This document shows, piece by piece, positions 25,277 through 33,780 of a stretch of DNA of 41,283 nucleotides. Within the stretch, counting starts at the first letter, position 1; each line of letters begins with the position of its first letter. The DNA is from Thiobacillaceae bacterium. GTDB taxonomy: Bacteria; Pseudomonadota; Gammaproteobacteria; Burkholderiales; Thiobacillaceae. The position numbers and the translations under genes were made by a program. Location: NCBI GenBank assembly GCA_012274165.1, contig JAAPAA010000285.1, positions 1-41,283 on the forward strand, read 5' to 3'. Under the pieces are notes generated by a model. That model searched no databases and had not been told where the DNA came from. It saw nothing but the letters and a program-made list of their open reading frames with translations.

Positions 25277-27487
25277 TCAGCCGCGTGTCTGCCGGCCGGC
25301 GGAAACGAATGCGGCGAAATCCGCTGCCGGTAACGCCTGCGAATGCAGGAAGCCCTGCACCTTGTCGCAGCCGATCCGCGCCAGGTAGTCCTGCTGCTCG
25401 CAGGTTTCGATGCCTTCGGCGATGGCGTCCAGTCCCAGCGTTTTGGCCAGGCCGATGATGGCCGCCGCAATGGCGCAGTCGTTGGCGTCGCCCGGGATGT
25501 CCAGCACAAACGAGCGGTCGATCTTGAGGTTGTCGATCGGCAGCTGCTTCAGATAGGACAGCGAGGAATAACCGGTGCCGAAATCGTCGATGGCGACGCG
25601 GATGCCGTACTCGCGCAACTGCGTGAGCACCCGCGAACACAGTTCGATGTCGCGCATCAGCATGTTCTCGGTCAACTCGATCTGCAGTTGCCGGCCGGGC
25701 ACGCCGCTTTCATGCAACAGATCGATGATGCGGTCGGTGAAATCCGGCTGCGCCAGTTGCACGGCCGAGATATTGACCGAGATGTAGTCGAGCTCAAGTC
25801 CGTCTGCCAGCCATTCATGCATGCGCGTCAGCGCCTCGCGCAGGATCCATTCGCCGAGCGGCACGATCAGGCGCGTTTCCTCGGCAACCGGGATGAAGCT
25901 GCCTGGCGTGCGTGCGTCGGCCGGTCCGTTTGGCCAGCGGATCAGCGCCTCGCAGGCGACGACCTTGCCGCGGGTGATATCCACAATGGGCTGATAGTGC
26001 AGCTCGAAGCCGCCGTCCCGCACTGCGGTGCGCAACGCATGGTCGAGCTCGATTTTGCTGCGCATCACCTCGGACAGTTCCACGCTGTAGCGCACATGGC
26101 CGTCGCGTCCGGCATCCTTGGCGCGGTACATCGCCGTATCAGCGTTCTTCAGCAGGGTGACGGCATCGATGCCGTCTTCAGGATAAAGCGTGACGCCGAT
26201 GCTGCAGCCCACATACAGATCGAGTCCATTGACCACGAACGGCTGCTTGAAAGCCGCCACCACCTTGTCGGCCAGGCTGGTCGCGGCGGCGGGCGAGGTA
26301 TTGCCTTCCATCAACACCACGAACTCGTCACCGCCGAGGCGGGCGACGGTATCGACCTGACGGACCAGGCTCTTGAGCCGGCGCGCAGCTTCAATCAGCA
26401 GCAGGTCGCCGATCTGGTGACCCAGACTGTCATTGATGTTCTTGAAATGGTCGAGGTCGATGAAGAGCAGGGCAACGGTCTGGTCATCGCGCTTGGCGCG
26501 TTCGATGTCATGGTGCAGCCGGTCGCTCAGCAACAGCCGGTTGGGTAGCTCGGTCAGCACATCGTGATGCGCCAGGAAATTGAGCCGGGTCTGGGTTTCC
26601 TTGATCGACGAGATGTCGGTCATGACCGAGATGTAGTGCGTCAGCACGCCCTGAGCATCACGCACTTCGCTGATGGTTTGCAGCAGGGGCAGGATGCGGC
26701 CGTCGCGCGACCGGTCGAGGATCTCGCCATGCCAGTGCCCGGTTGCGCGCAGCGTGTCCCACAACGCTTCATAGAAAGCCGGTTCATGCAGGTCCGACTT
26801 GAGGATGCTCGGCGTCGAGCCGATCAGTTCATCGCGGCCGTAACCCGTGATGCGCGTCACGGCCGCGTTGACTTCGATCACGCGGTTGTCGGTATCGGTA
26901 ATCAGGATGCCTTCGCCGACATGGCTGAAGACCTGGGCATACAGCTGCAGATGGCGCTCGACTTCCATCTGCTGGGTGATGTCGGCAAACAGCATGACCG
27001 TCTTGGCATGCCGGCCGGCCTCGTCGAAAATCTTCGAGGCGACCACCTGCACGTCCTGGCCGTGCAGGTTGACGACATGGCAGGTGCCATCGGCGACCTC
27101 GCGAACATGGGCCAGCGCTTCGGTACAGTCGCACACCTCGTTCGACAGACGACCGATAATCTGCGCCCGTTCGCTGCCGCCGAAAAACCAGTCGAGAGAG
27201 CGCCGGTTGCAGTCCTCGATCCGGTTGTCGTGGTCGAACACGACCACGGCGGCGCCCAGCGTATCGAAAATGGCGCGGATCTCGTCGGTGGCGAGATTGA
27301 GGCGATGGTTGGTCTCGTTGAGATGGGCGACCATCTGCGCGAACGATTCGGCGACGATGCCGATGGGATCCAGCTCGAGCAGGGTGGCGTCGTCGAGCTC
27401 CTCGGGGCGCAGCGGCAAGGTTCCCATCACCGCCAGCAGCTGGTCGAGCTTGGCGCGGATATAGCGAATGGCGTCTGTGCTTGTCAT
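25277..27487 (-). CDS. PAS-GGDEF-EAL cyclic-di-GMP turnover protein downstream of sulfur genes
   Basis: A 736-aa soluble protein. After an N-terminal region (1-65) come two PAS domains (about 68-175 and 183-298), GGDEF (305-470; GGDEF at 385-389, RQVD inhibitory site) and EAL (480-725; EAL at 513-515, [21 protein letters not shown]). All key residues of both enzymes appear present. It begins 30 nt after the tusA-like stop on the same strand, so it is probably co-transcribed with the thiosulfate transporter and TusA genes. That links c-di-GMP output to sulfur supply. The signal bound by the PAS domains cannot be read from sequence. Confidence 0.93.
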   Translation of the reverse strand: MTSTDAIRYIRAKLDQLLAVMGTLPLRPEELDDATLLELDPIGIVAESFAQMVAHLNETNHRLNLATDEIRAIFDTLGAAVVVFDHDNRIEDCNRRSLDWFFGGSERAQIIGRLSNEVCDCTEALAHVREVADGTCHVVNLHGQDVQVVASKIFDEAGRHAKTVMLFADITQQMEVERHLQLYAQVFSHVGEGILITDTDNRVIEVNAAVTRITGYGRDELIGSTPSILKSDLHEPAFYEALWDTLRATGHWHGEILDRSRDGRILPLLQTISEVRDAQGVLTHYISVMTDISSIKETQTRLNFLAHHDVLTELPNRLLLSDRLHHDIERAKRDDQTVALLFIDLDHFKNINDSLGHQIGDLLLIEAARRLKSLVRQVDTVARLGGDEFVVLMEGNTSPAAATSLADKVVAAFKQPFVVNGLDLYVGCSIGVTLYPEDGIDAVTLLKNADTAMYRAKDAGRDGHVRYSVELSEVMRSKIELDHALRTAVRDGGFELHYQPIVDITRGKVVACEALIRWPNGPADARTPGSFIPVAEETRLIVPLGEWILREALTRMHEWLADGLELDYISVNISAVQLAQPDFTDRIIDLLHESGVPGRQLQIELTENMLMRDIELCSRVLTQLREYGIRVAIDDFGTGYSSLSYLKQLPIDNLKIDRSFVLDIPGDANDCAIAAAIIGLAKTLGLDAIAEGIETCEQQDYLARIGCDKVQGFLHSQALPAADFAAFVSAGRQTRG

Positions 27488-27517
27488 GGTGGCAGGGGTC
27501 GGTGCGTGGACTCTGGT

Positions 27518-27760
27518 TCAGGTCGCGCCAAACACCCGGATCCGGTAGCTGCCATCCAGGCGGACGACCTCGGTGCGAAAGCCCATGCGCTCAGCCATGG
27601 CAGGAATGGTGGCGGTGGCCTGGCGGTCATCGGTCAGCACCACAATTTCAGTGCCGCCGCCACGGACCGCAGTGCCATTGCGGTTGAGCTCCTTCAGCGT
27701 CAGCAGCAGGCAGGACGGACATATCTGGCCCCGGATATCGATGTCGATGGTCTGCGTCAT
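27518..27760 (-). CDS. TusA-family sulfur carrier protein
   Basis: A small cytoplasmic sulfur-relay protein of 80 aa. It has the TusA fold signature near the N-terminus: DIRGQICPSCLLLTLKELN. The usual CPxP is CPSC here, giving a second cysteine (C14 and C17) and thus a CxxC pair. The rest (GTEIVVLTDDRQATATIPAMAERMGF) is typical. It is 6 nt downstream of the YeeE/YedE-type transporter gene, matching the known TsuA-TsuB pairing in which the TusA-like protein receives sulfur from imported thiosulfate. Confidence 0.9.
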   Translation of the reverse strand: MTQTIDIDIRGQICPSCLLLTLKELNRNGTAVRGGGTEIVVLTDDRQATATIPAMAERMGFRTEVVRLDGSYRIRVFGAT

Positions 27761-27766
27761 GCGGCG

Positions 27767-28879
27767 TTACCGTACCACGAAACGCGTGAGCAGGCGGGCG
27801 CCGACCCAGGTGCCGGGCAGCAGGCCCGCGAGGAACAGCAGGCTGGGCAGCGCAAGAATCGGCACCCCGCCCCACAGGTGCCAGACGTTGCACGACGGCG
27901 CCATGCGCGCAGCCAGCCCGAGCAGCAGACCGCCGCTCAACGCGGACAGCATCTGGCGACGCGGCAGTCGCCACTGCAAGCGCCACTCGCCTACCCGCAG
28001 CGCCGAGACCATGGCGCCGCCGATGATGCCGAAAATCAATGGGTACTGAATCGCAGCGATGGCATCCAGCCCGGGGCCCGGTCCGCCCTGGATCGCATGC
28101 CCGGAGAAGGGCGGTGTGTAGCTGAGCGGCTGCACCGAAAAGTAGGCCAGGCGCCCGGCATGTGCGGGGGCGATCATCGACTCGATGCCGGCGCCGAGCT
28201 TGGAATAGCTGGTGGTAATCCCCATCGGCATGCCGATCAGCACATACGAGGCAAAGCCGAGCAGCGCCAGAATGACGGCCGCGCGCCACGGCGCAAGATG
28301 GCCGGCGGCGAACCCGGGGCGGTCCATGCGGCCGCTGCGGAATTCGCGCACCAGCCAGAGGCCACCAACAGTGGCGAGCGGCAGCAGCAGGACGGACGGC
28401 GAGACCCCCAGCCATTGCGGCACAGTGATTGCATCCTTCACCAGCACGGTGGATTGGGCGAAAGCGCTCCACTGCGGGTGGATCTCGGCGTAAGCCGCCG
28501 AACCCGCCAGCATGCCGACGAAGGCCAGCGCGCTGGCCAGGCTGCCTGCACCCATCTTGTAGAGACTGCCGACGACGCAGCCGCCGGCCAGCACCATGCC
28601 GATGCCAAACAGAAAGCCGCCGGCAGCGTTGGCCAGCGACGGGGCGCCGAGCAGGGGAAACGGATACAGCGTGATCAGGCCGCTCAGGCGGCCGAATTCG
28701 AACAGCGCCATGCTGACAACGACCAGCAGGATCATCTGGCGCAGCAGGAAAAAATCGCGGAACAGGAACAGGTCGCGGAACGATGCCGTCACGCAGAAAT
28801 CCGCACGATGCATGACAAAGCCTGCCACGAGGCCGATGGCGAGCGAGCTGAGAACAATCAGCAAAATACCCTGTTCCAT
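27767..28879 (-). CDS. YeeE/YedE (TsuA)-family thiosulfate-type transporter
   Basis: An inner-membrane protein of about 370 aa with some nine or more helices. Three conserved cysteines sit in the motifs known for thiosulfate transporter TsuA: HRADFCVTASFRD, LAGGCVVGSLYKMGAGS, and MAPSCNVWHLWGG near the C-terminus. Import of thiosulfate is the known role of characterised members; other sulfur compounds are possible. The start is uncertain: the ATG at 28879 gives the standard beginning MEQGILLIVLSSLAIGLVAGF, and another ATG lies seven codons upstream. It leads the tusA and GGDEF-EAL genes. Confidence 0.88.
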   Translation of the reverse strand: MEQGILLIVLSSLAIGLVAGFVMHRADFCVTASFRDLFLFRDFFLLRQMILLVVVSMALFEFGRLSGLITLYPFPLLGAPSLANAAGGFLFGIGMVLAGGCVVGSLYKMGAGSLASALAFVGMLAGSAAYAEIHPQWSAFAQSTVLVKDAITVPQWLGVSPSVLLLPLATVGGLWLVREFRSGRMDRPGFAAGHLAPWRAAVILALLGFASYVLIGMPMGITTSYSKLGAGIESMIAPAHAGRLAYFSVQPLSYTPPFSGHAIQGGPGPGLDAIAAIQYPLIFGIIGGAMVSALRVGEWRLQWRLPRRQMLSALSGGLLLGLAARMAPSCNVWHLWGGVPILALPSLLFLAGLLPGTWVGARLLTRFVVR

Positions 28880-29064
28880 AGTGAGACATTCCGGGTTCAT
28901 GACAGGCGAAGCCGATGCGGGTGCCCGATAGTGCCCAAGCCCGCGCAAGATCGGCCCAATCATTAACGGCCTGTTTGCGGCAAATCTGAACGCACCGCAA
29001 GGCGGCGCATGTCGCCCTCATGGCAGGGGGCATAATCGCCGCATCGACATCACGAAGCCCTGCC

Positions 29065-29742
29065 ATGAGCGTACCCGCCCTGCCTGTCCTGTCCCTGCTC
29101 GAAACCCGCGTCCTCGGCGTGCTCTTCGAAAAGCAGCACACCGTGCCCGACACCTATCCCTTGTCGCTCAATGCGCTGATGGCCGGCTGCAATCAGAAGA
29201 CCAGCCGTCATCCCATCATCGAGGTGAGCGAGGCCGAGGTGCTGGCCGCCATCGACAGCCTCAGGGGACCTGCCCTGGTCATGGAGTCCAGCGGCGGCCG
29301 CGTGACCCGCTACGCCCACAACATGGGCCGCGTGCTGCACCTGCCCGCCCAATCCATCGCCCTGCTCACCGTGCTGATGCTGCGCGGTCCGCAGACACCA
29401 GGCGAGTTGCGCATCAATTGCGAGCGCCTGCACAAATTCGCCGACATCTCGGCGGTGGAAGGCTTTCTGCAGGAACTGGCCGAACGGCCGGAAGGCGCGA
29501 TGGTGGTCGAACTCCCGCGCCAGCCCGGCGCGCGCGAGAACCGCTGGGCACACCTGCTGGGCGGTGCGCCCATCATTGAAGAACTCGCCGCCGCAGCATC
29601 CGCGTCTGGAGAGCTCGCCGCCGGCGTGACCGTGAGCGAGATCGCCGCGCTCAAGGCCAATGTGGCGCGGCTGGAGGCGGAGCTCAATGCCTTGCAGGGC
29701 GTGGTGGGCAAGCTGTGCGCAGAGCTCGGCGTAGCGGGTTGA
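29065..29742 (+). CDS. yceH: YceH-family (DUF480) protein
   Basis: A 225-aa cytoplasmic protein of the conserved YceH/UPF0502 family, built of two winged-helix-like domains and of unknown function. Family motifs visible: LLETRVLGVLFEKQHTVPDTYPLSLNALMAGCNQKTSR (written here as the opening block, residues about 10-48), VLMLRGPQTPGELR and ENRWAHLLGG. The C-terminus adds a short coiled coil (LKANVARLEAELNALQGVV). The ATG at 29065 is used; the ORF-track start 15 codons upstream gives no homology. It is convergent with the GGDEF-EAL gene at 29782. Confidence 0.92.
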   Translation: MSVPALPVLSLLETRVLGVLFEKQHTVPDTYPLSLNALMAGCNQKTSRHPIIEVSEAEVLAAIDSLRGPALVMESSGGRVTRYAHNMGRVLHLPAQSIALLTVLMLRGPQTPGELRINCERLHKFADISAVEGFLQELAERPEGAMVVELPRQPGARENRWAHLLGGAPIIEELAAAASASGELAAGVTVSEIAALKANVARLEAELNALQGVVGKLCAELGVAG

Positions 29743-29747
29743 TGGGT

Positions 29748-29774
29748 GGAGCCAGCCATCTCGTGACCGGCTCC
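29748..29774. terminator. Weak inverted repeat between convergent genes
   Basis: GGAGCC and GGCTCC form a 6-bp stem with a 15-nt loop in the 39-nt gap between yceH and the convergent GGDEF-EAL gene. No T run follows on either strand, so termination is a weak guess. Confidence 0.2.
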
Positions 29775-29781
29775 GGATCGA

Positions 29782-31887
29782 TCAGGGCGATGCTCGAGTC
29801 GCGGCCAGCATGTATTGCTGGAATTCTTCCGCCAGCAGCGGCCTGGAGAAATAGTTGCCCTGCACTTCATCGCAATGATGCAGGCGAAGATGCTCGACCG
29901 TGTCTTGTGTTTCAATGCCTTCGGCAATGGTTCTGAGGTTGAGCGCACGCGCCATCTGGATGATGGCATGGACGATGGCGGCATCTTCGGGATTGGTGTT
30001 CATGTCCTGAACGAAGGTTTGAGCGATTTTCAGCTTGTCGATGGGGAAACGCTTGAGGTAGGCCAGGCTGGAATAGCCGGTCCCGAAATCGTCGATCGCA
30101 AAGCGGATGCCCAGGCTCCTGAGATTGAGGACGGTTTCCAGTGCGTATTCAGCTTCCACGATCAGGAGGGACTCGGTCAGCTCCAGTTCCAGCCGGGCGG
30201 GCGCAAGTCCGGAGTCGCTCAGGGCCTGCACCACGGATTGCTGCAGGTTGCCGCGACGGAATTGCATCGCCGACAGGTTCACCGCGACGGTCAGTTCGGG
30301 CAACCCGGCCTGTTGCCAGCGGACGGCCTGGCGACAGGCTTCCTGCAGCACCCATTCGCCAATCGGCACAATCAGGCCACAGTCTTCGGCGACGGAAACG
30401 AACGCCTCCGGCAGCACCAGACCGCGCTTGGGCGAGTTCCACCGCAGCAGTGCCTCGACGCCGGTGACCCGCCCGCTGGCAAGATCGATCTGGGGTTGGT
30501 AGTGCAGAACGAACTCGCCGCCAGCCAATGCCTGACGCAATTCGATGCGGATGGCATGGGACAAGGCGACAGCCGCGTTCATCTGCTCGCTGAAAAAGGT
30601 GAAATCGTTTCCGCCCGTGCCTTTGGCATGATACATGGCGGTATCGGCCCGCTGCATCAGCGTGTCCGTATCCTTGGCATCGTTGGGGTAGATCGCGATC
30701 CCGACCGAGGTAGTCACCAGCAGGGAATGGCCCTCGATCTCGCAGGGGGCTGCCAGGGCGGCGACAATCTTGGCGGCGCTACCCGTCACAGCGTCGAGAT
30801 CCTGGATGTGCGTGAGAATGATCAGAAACTCGTCGCCGCCCTGCCGGCTAACGGTGTCTGTTTCCCGCAGGCAGGCTTGCAGGCGTCGCGCAACCTCGAC
30901 CAGCAGCAGATCACCCATGTTGTGGCCGAGGGAATCGTTGATCGCCTTGAATTTGTCCAGATCCAGGAACAGCAGCGCGACGTTTTCATTTGCGCGATCG
31001 GCATAGGCCATGGCCATTTTCAGCCGTTCCGTCGCCACGAAACGGTTAGGCAGCCGGGTTAGATGATCGTGATGGGCCAGAAACTCGATCTGCGCTTCGG
31101 CCAGCTTGCGCGCGGTCGTATCGATGCAGATGCCGGTCATGCGCTGTGCGTTGCCGTCCGCATCATAAGTGGTGTCGCCGAACGCATCGATCCAGCGCAC
31201 CGCCCCGGTCGGCAAAACGATGCGGTATTCGTTGAAGAGGGGCACATGATCGCGGAGGGTTGTGTAGATCGCCTCTTCAGCCCGCTGCAGGTCATCCGGA
31301 TGCACCACGCTGCGCCAGGTATCGAACGTGGCGGCCGTGGCGGCGGGATCCAGTCCGAACAGCTGAAAGAGTTCGTCCGACCAGACAAGCGTCCCGCTGG
31401 GGACGTCCCAGTCCCACACCCCCGCCCCCGCGGTACGTTGCGCCAGCGACAGCCGCTCGTTGGCCCGCAGCAGATCCTGCTCCGCCTGCTTGCGCTCGGT
31501 GATGACGTCGAACATGGCAACGAAGTGTTCGGGTTTGGGACGGTAAACCGTAATCGAGAACCACATGCCGAGTGCGCCGACCCAGGTTTCGAACTTCTCC
31601 GCTTTGCCACCCTGGGCGACCCGGCCGAAAATATCGAACAGCAGGGGATCGGATTCACGGACACCCGGAATGACGTCGGTGATGCGCCGGCCGACTACGC
31701 CCGAGAGGCCGGTCAGCGATTCAAACGCCGGGTTGGTATAAAGACAGATGAAGTCGCAGGGCTGCCCGTCTTCGAACAGCATCTTGCAGTAGGCCATGCC
31801 ATTGAGCATGTGCTCGACGATCGTTCCCGCCTCGCCAGACAGGCGTGCCACTGCAGACGTGCTGTTTACAGAGTCCTTGGGCGGCAT
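29782..31887 (-). CDS. PAS-PAS-GGDEF-EAL cyclic-di-GMP turnover protein
   Basis: A 701-aa soluble protein. PAS (about residues 20-130), PAS of the type with a PAC tail (145-262: AGAGVWDWDVPSGTLVWSDELF), GGDEF (270-435; GGDEF at 350-354, RETD inhibitory site), EAL (445-695; EAL at 478-480, [21 protein letters not shown]). Catalytic residues look intact in both output domains. AAGGAG lies 12 nt before the chosen ATG. It follows the allophanate hydrolase gene on the same strand after about 90 nt, so read-through from the guanidine operon is possible; an own promoter in the gap is equally likely. Confidence 0.92.
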   Translation of the reverse strand: MPPKDSVNSTSAVARLSGEAGTIVEHMLNGMAYCKMLFEDGQPCDFICLYTNPAFESLTGLSGVVGRRITDVIPGVRESDPLLFDIFGRVAQGGKAEKFETWVGALGMWFSITVYRPKPEHFVAMFDVITERKQAEQDLLRANERLSLAQRTAGAGVWDWDVPSGTLVWSDELFQLFGLDPAATAATFDTWRSVVHPDDLQRAEEAIYTTLRDHVPLFNEYRIVLPTGAVRWIDAFGDTTYDADGNAQRMTGICIDTTARKLAEAQIEFLAHHDHLTRLPNRFVATERLKMAMAYADRANENVALLFLDLDKFKAINDSLGHNMGDLLLVEVARRLQACLRETDTVSRQGGDEFLIILTHIQDLDAVTGSAAKIVAALAAPCEIEGHSLLVTTSVGIAIYPNDAKDTDTLMQRADTAMYHAKGTGGNDFTFFSEQMNAAVALSHAIRIELRQALAGGEFVLHYQPQIDLASGRVTGVEALLRWNSPKRGLVLPEAFVSVAEDCGLIVPIGEWVLQEACRQAVRWQQAGLPELTVAVNLSAMQFRRGNLQQSVVQALSDSGLAPARLELELTESLLIVEAEYALETVLNLRSLGIRFAIDDFGTGYSSLAYLKRFPIDKLKIAQTFVQDMNTNPEDAAIVHAIIQMARALNLRTIAEGIETQDTVEHLRLHHCDEVQGNYFSRPLLAEEFQQYMLAATRASP

Positions 31888-31976
31888 CCCATGCTCTCCT
31901 TGATGACCGGCGTGAGCGACTTATTCTGCAGGCTCGCACATATACAGATCTTAGTGCAAATACACAGACATTGAAG

Positions 31977-33770
31977 TCAAGCTGCCCGGCTGGCCAGCCA
32001 CGCCCGCCATCCGCCATAGTCCGTAATGTCCTGCGCATCAGCCACGCCGATGCCTTCGCAGATGAAGCCATTCGCCACGCTGCCGTCGGCCAGTTCCAGT
32101 TTGCCGATGCCGAGCGGCGCCGGGATGCCGGCGACGAAGGAACCGAACTGGCTGGCGGGCATTTCCCAGACTTCGCAGGCGATGGCGGCGCCGCCCTCGT
32201 GCACTTTGATGAGGCCGGGGCGCTTGCCGTCGGGCAGGGCGTAGAAGCGGTATGTCGGCGCGGTCTGCGTCGTGGCCCCCAGACGGGCGTTGCGCTCGGT
32301 AAGTTGATGGTTGAGCGGCAAGCCGCTGAGATGTGCACCGACGACAGCGACCCGGACCTGGCCGCCAGGAAGCAGGTTCAATGTTTCGGCATCAGGCAGA
32401 ACATGCTCGGTGGCGCCCAGCTTGCCGCCGAGCGCCTGCTGCATGCGCGACGCCAGGTGCAGCAGCGGACCATCCTGATGCGGCGGCGCGATAAGGGTGA
32501 CGCCGAACGGCAGGCCATCATTCTGGAACCCGGCTGGCACAGCGGTCGCGGCGAGGTCGAGCAGGTTCATGAAGTTGGTGTAATAGCCGAGATTGGAATT
32601 GAGACGGATGGGGTCGGCTTCCATCTCGTCCACGCGATAGATCGTGCCGGCGGTGGGGGTGAGCATCACGTCGATGTCGTTCCACGCCGCATCGCACACC
32701 CGCCTGAACGCGCGCAGCCTGTAGAGATGGGCGAAGGTATCGGCGGCGCTGATGTCGCGACCGCCGGCGATGATGTCGCGCACCGGCGGAAACACCTTGT
32801 CCGGCTGCGCGTCGAAAAAGTCGCGGATGGCGAGGTAGCGCTCGGCGACCCAGGGGCCGCCGTAGAGCAGGCGCGCGGTGTCGAGGAAGGGGGCGAGATC
32901 GACTGCGACCGGCGTGCCGCCCAGCGCCTGCATGCGTTCCACCGCTTCGCCGAACAACCGCTCTGCCTCGGCGTTGCCGAAGAATTGCAGGTCCTTCTGC
33001 ATCGGCACGCCGAACCTGAAACCGGCGGCGCGGCCGAAGTCGAAGCCGTGCGGCGACAGCGGCCGCGAGTATTCATCGTCGGCGTCGAAACCGGCGGCGA
33101 CCGCCAGCACGCGCTCGGCGTCCTCCGCAGTCAACGCGAAAATCGACACCGCATCGAGCGAGCGGCACGCGGGCACCACACCGTGGGTGGACAGCGCGCC
33201 GCAGCTTGGCTTGTGGCCGACGAGGTGATTGAACGCGGCGGGCACGCGGCCGGATCCGGCGGTGTCGGTGCCGAGCGAGAAGCTCGCCAGACCGAGCGCC
33301 ACCGCGACCGCCGAACCGGAACTGGAGCCGCCGGAAATGAAATCGGGGTTGAAAGCGTTGCGGCAGGCGCCGTAGGGCGAGCGGGTGCCGTTCAAGCCGG
33401 TGGCGAACTGGTCGAGGTTGGTCTTGCCAAGCGGGATGGCACCGGCGTCGATCAGGCGCTGTACGACGGTAGCGTTGCGTTCCGGCGTGTAGGCGTATTC
33501 CGGACAGCCTGCGGTGGTAGGCAGACCGGCGAGATCGATGTTGTCCTTGATGGCGAAGGGGATGCCGTAGAGCGGCAGGCTGGCGATGTCCCTGCCTTCG
33601 AGTTTGCTTGCATAGGCCCGCAGGGCGTCGGCGTCGAGGCGGCTGATCCAGATATGGTGCGTGTCTTCTGCAGCTGTACGGGCGAGCAGGTCTTCCACCA
33701 GTTCAAGCGGGGTGAGTTCGCCGGACTGGTAGCGCTGGCGCAGGGTGGCGATGTCGAGCAATGGTTTCAT
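31977..33770 (-). CDS. atzF: Allophanate hydrolase
   Basis: The enzyme hydrolyses allophanate to ammonia and CO2, the final step after urea or guanidine carboxylation. The 597-aa protein has an amidase-signature domain (about 1-440) with the triad K75 (PFAIKDNID), cis-Ser in SGGSSSGSAVA (about 149-150) and nucleophile S173 (TDTAGSGRVP). It also has the C-terminal allophanate-hydrolase domain (about 475-597: VAVVGAHLSGLPLNHQLTERNA, ASQFGSFVAGIPAPLGIGKLEL). The C-terminal domain and the adjacent carboxylase separate it from generic amidases. It starts 10 nt after the carboxylase stop. Confidence 0.95.
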   Translation of the reverse strand: MKPLLDIATLRQRYQSGELTPLELVEDLLARTAAEDTHHIWISRLDADALRAYASKLEGRDIASLPLYGIPFAIKDNIDLAGLPTTAGCPEYAYTPERNATVVQRLIDAGAIPLGKTNLDQFATGLNGTRSPYGACRNAFNPDFISGGSSSGSAVAVALGLASFSLGTDTAGSGRVPAAFNHLVGHKPSCGALSTHGVVPACRSLDAVSIFALTAEDAERVLAVAAGFDADDEYSRPLSPHGFDFGRAAGFRFGVPMQKDLQFFGNAEAERLFGEAVERMQALGGTPVAVDLAPFLDTARLLYGGPWVAERYLAIRDFFDAQPDKVFPPVRDIIAGGRDISAADTFAHLYRLRAFRRVCDAAWNDIDVMLTPTAGTIYRVDEMEADPIRLNSNLGYYTNFMNLLDLAATAVPAGFQNDGLPFGVTLIAPPHQDGPLLHLASRMQQALGGKLGATEHVLPDAETLNLLPGGQVRVAVVGAHLSGLPLNHQLTERNARLGATTQTAPTYRFYALPDGKRPGLIKVHEGGAAIACEVWEMPASQFGSFVAGIPAPLGIGKLELADGSVANGFICEGIGVADAQDITDYGGWRAWLASRAA

Positions 33771-33780
33771 TTTCTATTCC

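Noticed and set aside
26564-28966. 800-aa plus-strand ORF opposite the GGDEF-EAL, TusA and YeeE genes
   Set aside because: Its composition (runs of Q, H, R, A, G) is typical of a shadow frame and it crosses three real genes with clear motifs.
31977-33770. Second gatA copy
   Set aside because: Although it shares the amidase signature, it has the C-terminal allophanate hydrolase domain and lies next to the carboxylase.
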